Positions 30,818 to 42,334 are shown, numbered from the stretch's first letter. The stretch is DNA of 64,000 nt from Ascarosepion bandense (GCA_037127315.1 JBBBDQ010001187.1:1084501-1148500); one strand, 5' to 3'. Notes: generated by a model not told the origin, from the sequence alone. Program-made: numbers and translations.

Positions 30818-31128
30818 AATCAGTCAGTTAAGTGCCTTATGTGATACACGCTTGGGCGATCATGTCTCGAAACAGACATGACTGACTGGGCAGAAGATTA
30901 TCCCGCAGTAGGTTGCCATTGATTTCTGCCGTAGACTGGTTGCCGACCAAGGCTATAGAACCCAATTTGTCCTGTCATTTAACCCATAACTTTAAGGAAT
31001 AGACGGATTAATACCTTTCCTAAGGGTATTTGCGCCTAAGTGAATGCAATGAATTCAACTGGAATTCGAACTCGGCTCTCCGATTTCTCGTTCCGAGCCG
31101 ATATCCACTGCACCACAACGCACATCCC
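30818..31128 (-). mobile_element. SINE-A, copy 9
   Basis: Full-length, well-preserved minus copy, with the CATGTCTCGAAACAGACATG hairpin region near 30860 and the tRNA-like head at 31060-31128. Confidence 0.9.
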
Positions 31129-31350
31129 CAAGCATATAATAGTAGTCCAAAATGTTTCCCTTTTTTCGCGTATCCATTTCAAATTTACTATGTAATATTG
31201 GTTCTTCTTTATACAAATGACAGAAGGGCTACAAATGATATAATTTGTGAAAAGCCTTGATCATTTAAGTCCAGAAAAACATGAAACACACAAAAAGATT
31301 ACAGAAAAAAAATGACTACGAATATAAGAATAATTGTCTTTTTTAAACTA

Positions 31351-31632
31351 GGTCAATCAGTGCTATACATGATACACGTTTGGGCGATCATGTTTCAAAA
31401 AAGATATGACTAACTGGACTAAATATTTTTGCACAGTAGGTTGACATTACTTCCAACGGACGACTGGTGACCAACCAAGGCTATAGAGCAGAAGCTTTCA
31501 AGCTGAAGGTAGAAGAGACAGACTCATACCTTTCCCAATGGTATTTTTTGCATAAGCAAACGCAACGAATTTAATTGGAATTCGAACTCTCCGATTTTAG
31601 GTATCGAACCGATATCTTCTGCAGCACCATCC
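31351..31632 (-). mobile_element. SINE-A, copy 10
   Basis: Diverged minus copy with GGGCGATCATGTTTC, CCAACCAAGGCTATAGA and CCTTTCCCAATGGTATTT. Confidence 0.75.
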
Positions 31633-31651
31633 TTTTATCTTTTTTTAAATC

Positions 31652-31845
31652 GTAATCAGATAGGAAAGTACCATATGGGATACAGACTTAGGTGATTATA
31701 TTTCGAAAATGACATGACGCATTGAGCAAAAGATTCTCCCGCAGTAGGTTGGTATTACTTTCTGCAGTAGACTGGTTGTCAATACCTTTTCCAATGGTAG
31801 TTGCGCCTAAGCGCATAAAACGAACCCAGTTTAAATTCAGCAATT
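31652..31845 (-). mobile_element. SINE-A, copy 11 (internally deleted)
   Basis: Minus copy in which TAGACTGGTTGTC passes directly into AATACCTTTTCCAATGGTAG, so about 75 central bases are missing. It ends before the tRNA-like head. Confidence 0.65.
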
Positions 31846-31941
31846 CTTCTCTTAAAAATACATTCCACTGATTATTACAATTAGCAGTAAGTTTTTTTCT
31901 ATTGCGAATCATCGATCATAGTCTCCATCGATTCTTTCGTT

Positions 31942-31963
31942 TTATATATATATATATATATAT
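31942..31963. repeat. (TA)n microsatellite
   Basis: About 11 TA units just left of the palindrome. Confidence 0.9.
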
Positions 31964-31968
31964 CCACT

Positions 31969-32166
<198 letters not shown>

Positions 32167-32190
<24 letters not shown>

Positions 32191-32320
32191 AGACGGTACC
32201 ATATCAAATGGTATGCTTCCCCTATGTAATAGGGGTCGCAGGTTCGAATCCTGCTGGATAGGACACATTTTCGTAATAAAAATTTATCGTAAATAATCAG
32301 GCCGGTAGATATAAATATAA
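32167..32320 (+). mobile_element. tRNA-derived SINE-F, copy 2
   Basis: From GAGGCTATCC, with an A-box-like GTGGTCAAGACGG and a B box in a perfect T-arm (GCAGGTTCGAATCCTGC). CTATCC at 32177 can pair with GGATAG at 32255. Between A and B lies a second hairpin (TACCATATCAAATGGTA), then CCCCTATGTAATAGGGG, whose 7-base loop ATGTAAT would place GTA as anticodon. The spacing does not fit a standard cloverleaf (extra hairpin, two-base variable region), so it is a tRNA relic. The tail matches copy 1 at 12405. Confidence 0.7.
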
Positions 32321-33289
32321 AAATACTGTTTAATTAAAAAAAATATCTACTTAAATACGAGTATCGGTAAAAAAAATTATGTTCGAAATAATTCATTACA
32401 AATTGTTGGTTTCTTATAACCAAAATTCGTTAATTTCCGTTATATATAAATATATATAATTAATGCAGAGGCTTTTTTAATGCGTATGCTGATAAAGTCC
32501 CATTTGTTCATAATAAATGCTTGGAGATCTAGCAGAATAAAAGGGGTTAAGATCTCTTAAGTGATACTTTCAGAATAAATATACCCTGATTATGTATTAA
32601 ATAAGCTAAATATAGTCGAGCATCCATTAATAAAATTGATGACTACAATAACAAAATATTCATGTTCCAGATTCAATCGTTATTTGTCCGTCATATCCTT
32701 ATAATCTGCACTTTCTTCTACTTTTTCCGGGGTACGTACCACTCATTTCTTTCAGTAACTCTCTTCCTAGAATTACTCTTGAGCCTTATATGTTGTAAAC
32801 ATTAGAAAAGACAAGAGAACGTAATAATTGTTTTGATAATATCTTTTCTAAACAGTATCTGACGCAACAATACAGGGTGTCTTTTTAGTTTGGATATTCT
32901 AGCCAAAAATGCATAACTAGAAAGGAAATTTGCAACAATATTTTATTGAACTGGAATATTAACTACCCTTATCTAGATTTCTGTTGCTTATTCAGAAGAT
33001 ACAACCAAACTATACGATAGAAGAATCGAAAAATGCACACACACAGTGTTGAGTTATGATACTGTTTGGCACCAAGACGTTTATTTTTAGTAGATTAATT
33101 GATATATAGTATTTTGTCAATCAAGTTTTTTTTTTATCATAAGGAGCTTGATATCGAAGTGAAGATAAAGTATTGATAGTTTAGTATAAATAATTTGTTA
33201 TTTAAACTGAGCAGGTTCATGCCGACTTCAGTGTTTCGTAATGAGACAATTATGGTGACCTTACATATTGGGACTGGTAATGTGATCGA
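32321..33289. other. Unassigned sequence
   Basis: A TACAGGGTGTCTTTTTAG word at 32873 resembles a transposon terminus but no partner end was found. Otherwise nothing recognised. Confidence 0.35.
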
Positions 33290-33600
33290 AGGCAGAGAAT
33301 CTGATAATCAGACGTCCGAGTGACGTTAATCGCTAGGCAGCAAGCTAGGTATTTAGCTGCCTCTCCATTTGAGACAAAATTGTAACAAAAAGCGTTTTCA
33401 TGTCGGCAATCCGAACCGTATATCACAGGCAGAAATTAAATGTCTACTTTTCTCCAGTCGAGACTCTACCCTTCAGTGGAGTCTTCACTGTGTTACTCTC
33501 TGCCTGAAGGCAGAAAATCCGATAATGTCAAAAAAGCTTTCTAAACGACGTCTATCGCTTGGCTGCAATCTAGGTATTTAGGTCTCTTCCCACTTGACGC
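33290..33600. repeat. Direct repeat of about 90 bp, two copies
   Basis: 33288-33376 and 33503-33600 share GAAGGCAGAGAATC, ATCGCTAGGCAGCAAGC or ATCGCTTGGCTGCAATC, TAGGTATTTAG and CCATTTGAGAC or CCACTTGACGC. Old, about 75-80% by eye. No coding meaning recognised. Confidence 0.55.
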
Positions 33601-33647
33601 GAAATATGTCAGAGTAGATATTTTAAAATGGGTCATCCAACCCATAT

Positions 33648-33703
33648 AGCACGAGACATGATCGCCCAAAGCGTATATCGCGCATGACACTTAGCTGACT
33701 GAT
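33648..33703 (+). mobile_element. SINE-A 3' fragment
   Basis: Only the last part is present: GAGACATGATCGCCCAAAGC to CACTTAGCTGACTGA. Confidence 0.75.
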
Positions 33704-34294
33704 AGGAAAGAAGGAGCATACAAGCAAAAAGTAAGACGGCAGTTGGGGCATGAGGTAAGGAATAATTTATTTTTCTTTTCAACACATGGGAAATTTCCTT
33801 AAGCTTCAAACATGCACTGAATTTTTTTCTGTTACATATCAAATAGTAGAAAAGTGTTAGCGCTCCTTATCTAACGAATGAGCCGAGACAAATGCACTGG
33901 CGACAATTAGAGTTTAATCCAGAGAGAATATGATGATAAAAACAATTATGTGAGAAGTTTGAATTCTAAGATCTACAAAATGATCTCACAAAGTAAAAGT
34001 TTTGTTTGTTGATATTCAGATTCTTTTCGCTCCTGTTAGATGTTTCCGTTTATTATTTACCAGTTCCTTTGGTAATTCTTCAGATGCTATTATTTTCTAT
34101 TGCTTCGGGTTTCGGTTCATTACTCGTCCAGATACGGTTAGCTTTTTTTTTTTTACGAATAATGCATTATTCTTTCTGAGAGTAGTTTAATTTTCTTGAG
34201 AAGCTGCGATCATACGGCTTTAATTCAGTACAACGTCTGCTAATGTGCTTCTTGGCGGCGTCATGTGTTCCGGCTTCTGTTTAATCGATTGTTG

Positions 34295-34296
<2 letters not shown>
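33704..34296. other. Unassigned sequence
   Basis: No motif found in the small ORFs here. Confidence 0.3.

Positions 34297-34344
<48 letters not shown>
34297..34344. repeat. (TG)n microsatellite
   Basis: About 24 TG units. Confidence 0.95.
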
Positions 34345-34347
<3 letters not shown>

Positions 34348-34516
34348 AATAATATATTTTTGAGAGGAAGCTTTCCTTAACACATACCAAGGTTTTCATT
34401 CTTTTCCTTCTTTATATTGTAAATGAACACTTTCTTCAATGACAATATTAGTGGCCATTAAAAGCGATACCCATTCACTTCTTTCTAATAGAATTTATTT
34501 TAGAATCATTAGCAAA

Positions 34517-34851
34517 TCTAAACTTATTTATAAATAGACTTTGTCTGTGTGTCTGTGTATGTGTCTGTGTGTTCGTGTCCGCTACCCATAGACTCCGAAA
34601 AGGCTGAACCGATTTTCTTGAAGATGTACACAGTTGTACTATAAGCGTTTGCGAGTGTTCTTAGCCAGGTTTTCTGTCGAGATACCCCCTATAAATATCG
34701 AAAATGTATAATCGAAAAAATCGGGTTATAGAAGGAGTGGTCCGATTTTAATCAAATTTGATACATTCATAGAAAAAGACATAAGAAACGATATTCAGAA
34801 GTTTCAAGGTGGCAGTTGTCACAATAGTACAGAAAATCGATAATATATATA

Positions 34852-34913
<62 letters not shown>

Positions 34914-35056
34914 TAAGGCAAGATGTTTGTGTGTGTGTCTATTTATCTGTTTATATGTCCTTTATACAGATCCACAATTTTTATCCGATTCTCCAGGATC
35001 ATGGATTAGTCTTAAAACTTTCATTACACCCGAGCAACGCCGGGCTATACTGCTAG
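34517..35056 (+). mobile_element. Non-autonomous Helitron, copy 2 (540 bp)
   Basis: Same ends as copy 1: TCTAAACTTATTTATAAATA at the left; ACCCGAGCAACGCCGGGC hairpin and CTGCTAG before T at the right. Contains a (TA)n(TAGA)n array at 34841-34915 in place of the short TA run of copy 1 and lacks about 200 bases of its 3' interior. Confidence 0.88.
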
Positions 35057-35209
35057 TAACTAAATAAAGGGACGAAATTACTATATAACTAAAATTTCAC
35101 ATACTTGGAATTATATCCTTTGAATTATTGCATTTTTCGTGTTATTGGCACCAAGTGTTTTCACATTATTAAACTATAAATTTAGACTTGAATTTTCTTC
35201 ATTTTTACT

Positions 35210-35611
35210 TCCATAAAATAGTTTCTCTGTCTTTTTTTAATTTTTTATTTTCTAGGTTGTTATCTTTTACATTAGATTTGTAACAAGGTCACAATATGGC
35301 AAAGTCAATTGCAGAGAACATTTTTTTCGATATTAATATTAAACCAAAACTGTGTTCTGACAGCTACCCCACAATGAGATACTCCTTTCAACGCTTAACT
35401 GGAACATTAACAATAATGAAAAGACTCCAAAACCTGAATGTTATTGTTCATAGGCCGACATCTCGGTTAAAATCAATTTCCAACGCCCTAGCGTAAATTC
35501 CCTGTGCATTTTCTGCAATTTAATTTGGCAATGAATGTCGTTTTCACGTCCGGTTTGGTACCTTTAATATATATTTAGAGATTCTAGATAATATACAAAT
35601 AATTTTATGAA
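35210..35611 (+). repeat. Repeat family E, segment 1, copy 1
   Basis: Aligns to 36750-37089 plus 37637-37660. Shared landmarks are AGAGAACATTTTTT, CGATATTAATATTAAACCAA, GACATCTCGGTTA and ATTTAGAGATTCTAGATA. It includes the site (TTTAATATATATTTAGAG) that is occupied by a mariner element in copy 2. Confidence 0.8.
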
Positions 35612-35853
35612 ATTTCATTTAAGTGTCAAAAAGTTGGCTGGCGAAATTAATTAAATGAAAATCAATTAAATGATAATTAATTAAATCATGATAATAATTA
35701 TTTGATTAAACCATTATGAAAATAAGTTCATTCTGGGTATCCCACATTTTTAAGAACCAGGTGTAGTAAACCGAAATCATTAAGTATAAAGGTATCCAAT
35801 CCCGAGCGGAAAAGGCTGACCTACATTGTCACTGAAACAAAATAGTCTGCAGG
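35612..35853. other. Sequence between family E and an LTR
   Basis: AT-rich with TTAATTAAATGA-type repeats near 35650-35690. May be internal LTR-element sequence or host DNA. Confidence 0.3.
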
Positions 35854-36403
35854 TGTGACGACCTGTCAAAAATTACTTCAATTCCAAAATATAAACATAT
35901 TTTGAGCGTGGCAAATATGTTGGGTCGCTTCACCCAGTATTGAGTGCAAGTATGGTACAAAGTAATAAATCATTGATCATCCAACCACAGGGCCTGCTTC
36001 TTGTTAGGCCACAACGATGACTGCGACTAATTGGCTGATTATCTAAACCAATCAGATGCAACCCAGGTCGTTGTTACGACGATAGCCATTGGCCGCTAAA
36101 CCCTATTGGCTGACCAGTCAGGAACTAATTATTCGGGATTCGGGCCCATAAATAGAGAACACCCAGAGCAAAAAAATCGAGTCGGTTCATTCTTCGCTGC
36201 CCAGAACCGAATCCATTGCCACTGCATACTCCAGCATTGACACTGCCTAATTGCAGTTAAGATTTCTTCGAGCTAAGGATACTTTTTCCGCTAGTCAACT
36301 ACATTCCCCCTCACTTCGCGTTGTTTGTTTTACCTTGATAAACATTATTGTATACCTGTGTAAATAAACGTTTGTTACTGTTTATAATAAACGCTTTTCG
36401 TCA
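35854..36403 (+). mobile_element. Probable LTR of a retrotransposon (about 550 bp)
   Basis: Bounded by TGTGACGACC on the left and TTTTCGTCA on the right, which form a short inverted pair (TGACGA/TCGTCA). Inside are several CCAAT-type words (ACCAATCAG, CTATTGGCTG), a TATA-like CCCATAAATAGAGAA at about 36145, a CGGTTCATTCTTCG segment and AATAAACG / AATAAACGC polyadenylation-like words near the 3' end. This order is that of an LTR promoter unit, Ty3/gypsy type most likely. No gag-pol is present, so it is a solo LTR or fragment. No clear target duplication. Confidence 0.6.
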
Positions 36404-36559
36404 TTTCTTTGATGGTGTGGCAACTATTCTTCTTCTCCGACACCAAATGCAACACTCCATCGACTGGAATTGTATCCATCCCCCTTTTCGCGGATCTTAA
36501 GAAACAACGTGGGCGCGGAAGGAATCAGAGAACAACCTGTCTGGAAGATGTGGTAATCA
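36404..36559. other. Sequence between the LTR and family E
   Basis: Contains the first part of a 101-codon ORF (36409-36714) with no known motif. Could be LTR-element leader. Confidence 0.3.
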
Positions 36560-37900
36560 CGAAACCTGTAATATTATTAGTGCTACCGTGGTATCTCAGC
36601 TTTAGTTACCTTCCCACTGCCGTAATGTACTTTCTGTCTGCCTTTTCTCTGAATAATTTCAATGTATTGTACGCAGACACTATAACTTTAAGCGCAATAC
36701 ATGTTTGGCGGTAGTGTCTTATTATTCTAAAGGTGAAATAGCTAAAGGGAATTTTCTTCATTTTTTCATTTTCTAAGTTGTTATTTATTAAATTGAATTC
36801 ATAAAATGGTCAAAATAAGGCGAAGACAATTGTAGAGAACATTTTTTCGATATTAATATTAAACCAAAAAAAAATGCGCTCTGACCGCTACCCCAGAATA
36901 ATGTACATGTTTATTCCACTTAACTGGAGCATTGACAATAATGAGTAGACTCCAACATCTGAATGTTATTGTTCATAGGCGGACATCTCGGTTACAATCA
37001 ATTTCCCAGCGTAAATTCCCTATGCGTTTTCTACAATTCGATTTGGCAATGAATATTCTTGTGACGTTCGTTTTTTTACCTCTAATATATTAGGTCGGTG
37101 CAAAAGTTTTGCCCGTTTGTAAAAGGGGAATTTTAAATCATTGTAATTTATTTCATGCATATTGTTATTGCTTAAACATATCACCAGGATTAATTTATAA
37201 CTTTCTCTATCAGATTATTAAAGCATCATTCATATTTTTCTGCAATAATAACACCCATGTTTTCCAAAGAACCTGCGACAATGTGTTTCTTGTTGCGAAT
37301 CTTTGCTTTCACGACACCTTCAGACCATATTGGGTAGGCTTGTCACATGCTGCACCTAGCTCCTTCGGATTATCACTTATTTCGAGGAATTACAAAACCA
37401 TTTAGATGGCCTTAGGTTAACATCACGAGAGGAGATTGAACATAAGTTATTTTCATATTTCACATCAAAACTTAAAGAATTTTACAAGCGAGTCATTTAT
37501 AAACTTGTTGACAGATAGAATCAAGTTACAGAGAGCAAAGGTCGTGATTGTTATGAATAAAGATTTTCGAAAAACACACAGTTCTTCATTTTTAAGAGGA
37601 AATTTTAAATCTGCAAAAATTATTGCACCGACCTGATATATTTAGAGATTCTAGATAAAATCCAAATAATATTTAATATTATTGGTGCTACCTTGGGATC
37701 GTAGCGTTAGTTACATTCTTACTACCGTAATATTGTTTCTCTCTGACTTTTCTCTAAATAATTTCAATGTATGGTATGCAGACACTATAGCTTTAAGCGC
37801 AATAGGAGATTGGCGGTAAAGTTTCATTATTTTATAGCTGAAATAACTAGAGGGAAAAGTAAGTTCTAGGTTCACAGTTTTTTCTATTCACACTTTCCAA
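36560..37900 (+). repeat. Family E tandem duplication
   Basis: Segment 2 (36560-36750) is repeated at 37676-37865: AATATTATTAGTGCTACC, CTTTTCTCT(G/A)AATAATTTCA, GCAGACACTATA and CTTTAAGCGCAATA occur in both. Segment 1 copy 2 lies between them (36750-37690) and is split by a mariner derivative. With 35210-35611 the order is 1, (LTR), 2, 1 (mariner), 2: two tandem units of about 560 bp, each later interrupted by a mobile element. Confidence 0.8.
37090..37636 (+). mobile_element. Mariner-like deletion derivative (547 bp)
   Basis: Terminal inverted repeats TTAGGTCGGTGCAAAAG at the left and its complement ending CACCGACCTGA at the right, flanked by TA. A plus frame encodes LAPSDYHLFRGI (near 37350), the motif around the third catalytic residue of mariner transposases, then a SREEIEHKLFSYF and FYKRVIYKLVDR segment. 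Most of the transposase is missing. The uninterrupted paralogue is at 35575. Confidence 0.85.
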
Positions 37901-38074
37901 TTGAGGAACTCTCTTCCATCTTCTTGCTATCCGGCAAATTTTTTCTGCAACTAATCCACATTGGGTTGATAAACTGTTTGAAATAGTAATTGGTTTGTTT
38001 TCTAAGTAAATTTATGTAAGGAAAGTAATCTAACAAACGAAAAATTGACAGTAGTAAAAAATGTTTTTTCTGTT
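37901..38074. other. Unassigned sequence
   Basis: Nothing recognised. Confidence 0.3.
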
Positions 38075-38265
38075 CAAAATGAAAGATAGGAAGTTAGGGA
38101 TAGCCAGGATCTGTAACGTCCTGAAGTTACATAAAATGATTTTTCAACATTTACTTTATTGTGACATATCTAGAGTGGAGTTGCCCAAACCTCAATTTTC
38201 AATTTTGACCAAGTTCAAAATCGTTGCTGTGGGCTTACAGATGATGAATTATTTTCCACCCAGAA
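38075..38265 (-). repeat. Repeat family D, copy 2 (partial)
   Basis: Aligns to 39630-39830: TCTAGAGTGGAGTTGCC, AACATTTACTTTATTG and the AGTTACATAAAATGATT region. Ends before the Tc1 target point. Confidence 0.65.
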
Positions 38266-38648
38266 CGGCAGACATCTAAAAAGATCGGAAAGTGAGTACA
38301 ACAGAAAAGTTGATGTAAACATTTAGTCCGAATCTAAATAATGTAATCAATGATAACTTTCTTACTGAAAATTATTCTAAAAGATGTTGTGACGAATGAA
38401 AAACCCCAATTAAAGTCTAATGGATTAAAATATTAATCTGTTGGGCGTCAGGACTAAAATAATAGTCTAAATGGTTTATTATTCCTAAGAATTATTACAG
38501 TCTGATTAAAAAAGACATTTCCCAGAAGAATTTCTTTTTTCATAACGTCAATTACTATTACTACTATCAATAATAATGATAATACTGTAATTATAAGAAA
38601 AATATATTTTAGAGGGCTTTAACTTAACTGTGAATATATATATAAATA
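38266..38648. other. Unassigned AT-rich sequence
   Basis: Nothing recognised. Confidence 0.3.
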
Positions 38649-38675
38649 AACACACACACACACACACACACACAT

Positions 38676-38720
<45 letters not shown>
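38649..38720. repeat. Compound (CA)n(TA)n microsatellite
   Basis: Two CA runs followed by a TA run. Confidence 0.95.
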
Positions 38721-38722
<2 letters not shown>

Positions 38723-38904
38723 CCCACACTCATGTGCTACAAGCTTCGATGTACTGGCCAGATACATCGTATAGAAGATATACGCTACCCATAGCGTTTC
38801 CACTACGGCGAGCTGAAGGAAGGTAAGTGATCTCATGCACAAAGAAAGTGCTTCAGTGATATTCTCAACGTGATGTGGCCGTAGATTCTCGTTAATAGAA
38901 ATCT

Positions 38905-39600
38905 TTTTTCTTCTTTTATGTACCTTGTCCCTTCAGGACGTAGGCGATCATGGCCTTCCACGTCTCCTTATCCCTGGTGGCTCTTAGCACGCTTTCTCAT
39001 GTAACGTCTCTCAGCGCCCGTTCCGTCATCCACCTGCTCAGGCCTTTACAATATGTTATCCGCTGCTTTCCCCTGTCTCTTTTTCCCTTTATGTGGCCTG
39101 TTAGTATCAGGTTCTCCAAGCCCTCCTTCCTCATTGCATGTCCCAGAAAATTTAGTTGTCTCTTCCTGATGCTCAATATTAATTTCCTTTTCGCTTTCAT
39201 CATTTTCAAAACCTCGTCATTGCTCACATGCTCCGTCCACGATATCCGCAGCATCCTTGTGTAGAACCACATTTCAGCCTGCTTCAGGTTTTCCCTTCAT
39301 CTTTGTCAATATTGTCCAACATTCGCTACCATATTGAAAAACTGACATCACACAGCAATCCAGTACTCTCTTCTTTGTTTGTAGTGAAAGTTTTCTGTAT
39401 CTTAATACTTTACTCAGCATCTGGAACGCGTCTTTCGCCATGCCAATTTGCCTTTGGATCTCTGTGTTGCACTTTGCGTCTTCTGTTAGAACACTTCCCA
39501 GATAGTTTGAATTTTCATACCTGCTTGATTTTAACAGCCACCACCTGTGATGTTAAAATAGACTGTAACCTGCCTATCGAGTATATGTAAATGAAGGTCA
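38905..39600 (-). pseudogene. LINE-B ORF C-terminus and 3' end
   Basis: Minus strand encodes MWFYTRMLRISWTEHVSNDE, then LNFLGHAMRKEGLENLILTG, GKRDRGKQRITY and RWMTERALRD, then degraded sequence with GAYVLKG-like end at 38945. This is the region following the RT domain in RTE/Jockey-type LINEs. Upstream (39273-39600) continues with frame breaks. The 3' end has a GAAGAAAA-type simple tail (complement of TTTTTTCTTCTTTTATG). A closely similar plus-strand copy is at 60860-61437. Confidence 0.75.
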
Positions 39601-39624
39601 GAAGTGGAGTCTGGAAGGATAATA

Positions 39625-40195
39625 GGTGGATAAAAATCTGTTCAAACTTTAAAGAATAGAAAGTTGGGTTGGGTCATAATATTTAATGTCCTGAAGGTAC
39701 ACGCTACATAAAATTATTATTTAACATTCACTGTATACTGGCATCTCTAGAGTGGAGCTGCCTAATCCTCACTTTGCAGTTTTTGCGAGATTTAAAATAG
39801 TTTACGCGACCTTACACATGATTACTTGTTTCGCACCCTTTCTTCATTATTTAGTGCCATCTGTTCAGAACTTACTTATATTAATTATTATAACTTTCTT
39901 AGATTACTTATTTCCTACCCTGCAATCACTCTTCCAGATATATATATCGCAAGAATAATGCAAATCCGTCTTTACTCTCAGCACTTATTGAGACAATCTG
40001 CATTGTTTTTCGGAAGTTAAACGCTAAGAACCGTTTTGTTGCATCCGTATTTATAAATCACCTTCGTTTCCTACGTATTCTGTTTATGAAATTCTTCCCT
40101 ACAAATATTACTTTCTAGAAGATGCTTTCTAGAATACCAAATGTATACTTTACAAGTCTCCAATGAATCGATATCTATCATTTATACCAATTCCC
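39625..40195 (-). repeat. Repeat family D, copy 3 (empty Tc1 site)
   Basis: Reverse complement of family D copy 1 without the Tc1 element. The point corresponding to the insertion reads, on its own strand, GATGGCACTAAATAATGAAG at about 39851-39870. Confidence 0.85.
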
Positions 40196-41589
40196 CATTT
40201 AGTTTATAAACTGAGGCATTTAAATATAATATTATCATATTGAAATTTAATAATAGTCCATTCAAATAAAAAACAACAATATAACGAGATATTCAGTTTA
40301 AAAATTAATGTATTAAATGCTTAAAAAGACTTTATAATTTACTGATTCTAATTTAATTATGAAATTATTACGTTATTACTACATGGTTTGATAACACATG
40401 TTTGCCTCTTTTGGTGCTCATCAGAATTTTATTTATGTGGCAACTGCGAATTTAATTTAGACGATGAATTTGTGGTCATTTTTCATCAATGACAAGAAGT
40501 ATTGCAGGGTTCTAAATTGGATTAAAATTGAATATGAATGAATGCCTTATTTTTTAAAATTAAATAACTTGTTTTTTTTTTATTAGGATGCAGAAATATT
40601 AAATTCGATGCTTTAGTTTTCAGTACGGGTTAAATGATGTTGTTTCCCCTTGACGCATGAATGAAAGACTACTATTAACATTTTCGGCTACAGTGAAGAT
40701 TATGTACATTGTTTTCATAATTTAATTGCATGTAACCACTGGCCTCTTACTGTGGTCAGAATATCCATTTCTCGTCGCATGTAATGATTCGATGAAAAAG
40801 ATAATACATTTTTCCAATTTGTACTCATATGGTAAGATTAACTGACGTTGTTTTCATTGTAAGCACTTTCATTGGGCTTATGAATAACGACATAATGAAA
40901 TAAAAAATACCAGGAAAGAAAAAGAGTTAGGAGTAATTCAAGATTTTCTTTATGTATTAAAACGTATATTTCTTTTGACAAACGGATCAATAACGAAGCA
41001 AAAAGATGTGTTATCTTCTGTATCAATCTAATAAAACAGAGTAAATATTATTAACATAAAGGGTTTCTGAATATTTCCCCGATCTCTAAATTTCCTTCAC
41101 TAGAATCAGAATTGTGAAGTGACTGATTTAGAATCGAATTAGTGTGAAAATGTCGGAGAAAAAATTTTTCGGACGTGAAATATGGGTAGAATATTTTTCC
41201 ATGGATTGAGAAAGTTCACTCCTTTCCTACATTATCACTTGCTAAAGATCAGTAGCTAAAACTTGCGTGGTTTAACTGGAAGCCAGCAATGTTGATAGGA
41301 TCAGGAAAGTTTTACTTTTTAAAGAATAGTAAGAAAAAAAAAAGAAAGAAAGAAAAAAGAAAAAAATCGCGTGATAATTTCGAATCATCGCCATCTCTGG
41401 AGGTCTATAATAATCAGAAACCCGGAGAAAGTCGTGAAGTATAAATCAATTTGATAGTTTCATATTTGGTTTAAGTTTTGGGAATGACTTAAGGAAAAAG
41501 GCTGAATTATATTCTGAAACAGTAAAGTAAAAAATATTTAGAAAACAAAGTTCACATTTGCAGGAATGTTTGAAGTTGAATGAGAATGA
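40196..41589. other. Unassigned AT-rich sequence
   Basis: A short A/G-rich run (AAAGAAAGAAAGAAAAAAG) lies at about 41340. No ORF with a motif and no repeat family member found. Confidence 0.35.
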
Positions 41590-41611
41590 ACGCACACACA
41601 CACACACGAAC

Positions 41612-41674
<63 letters not shown>
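41590..41674. repeat. (CA)n and (TA)n microsatellite, left of a Tc1 derivative
   Basis: (CA)n at 41592-41607, then about 31 TA units from 41613 to 41674. Confidence 0.95.
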
Positions 41675-41677
<3 letters not shown>

Positions 41678-42268
41678 TACTGTGCAAAAGTATTAGAACA
41701 AGAACTATTTTATCTTTTATGAGGCATATTGACAAAAAATAAACAATTTAATTAAAGCAATTTTATTTGATTTACTCCCAACAAATGCTTTAACAAGAAA
41801 AAAACTTGGATATAAAATAAATTTAATATTTAGTATAATAGCCTTTTGCTTTGAACACAGCCTTCATTCTGTCACAAGCTTCTTCAATGTATCTAATGGT
41901 ATCTCCTGCCAAGTAGCTTGTATTTCTTCCCTAAATGTGTCTTGCAAAGTAACATTAAATTTATCAATTTTTTTTATAGAAAATATCCTATAGATGTTCA
42001 ATAGGATTGGGATCAGGGTTTTGTGGGGGGCAATTCAAATTCTGAAGATTTCTTCCTCTTCATGTTTAGTTAAATAATTCTTACAAGGGTTTGGCTTTTC
42101 ACCATGTATTTGAATTTCAGTGAGGTTTTAGGAAAATCACCCCTGTCCTAATAGTTTTGCACACTCCAGTTAGTGTGTAAAAGTGATAGAACAGGGGGGA
42201 ATTTTAAAAATTATTTTGATGCCTCATAAAAGATAAAATAGTTCTTGTCCTCATACGTCTGCACAGTA

Positions 42269-42271
<3 letters not shown>
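41675..42271 (-). mobile_element. Tc1-like deletion derivative inserted in (TA)n (597 bp)
   Basis: Ends CAGTACTGTGCAAAAGTATT and, inverted, GCACAGTACTG, with inverted repeats extending about 60 bases (TAGTTCTTGT or ACAAGAACTA and AAAATAGTTC, ATAAAAGATAAAATAG). Both sides continue into TA arrays, as expected for TA-targeted insertion. On the minus strand, near 42000-42040, NCPPQNPDPNPIEHL recalls the SPDLNPIEHLW motif holding the catalytic E. The rest of the transposase is lost or decayed. Confidence 0.85.
42144..42200. repeat. Internal palindrome of Tc1-like termini
   Basis: CCCCTGTCCTAATAGTTTTG followed by CACACT, then AGTGTGTAAAAGTGATAG and AACAGGGG form an imperfect inverted repeat of about 25-bp arms. 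Both arms resemble the outer terminal repeat (GTGCAAAAGTATTAGAACA), so two element ends lie back to back inside the element. Confidence 0.75.

Positions 42272-42332
<61 letters not shown>
42272..42332. repeat. (TA)n microsatellite, right of the Tc1 derivative
   Basis: About 30 TA units. Confidence 0.95.

Positions 42333-42334
<2 letters not shown>

Noticed and set aside
32873..32895. A transposon terminus (TACAGGGTGTCTTTTTAG).
   Set aside because: No matching inverted end was found downstream within a plausible distance.
35296..35496. A 66-codon ORF as a small host gene.
   Set aside because: It lies in repeat family E, and the second copy at 36830 does not keep the frame.
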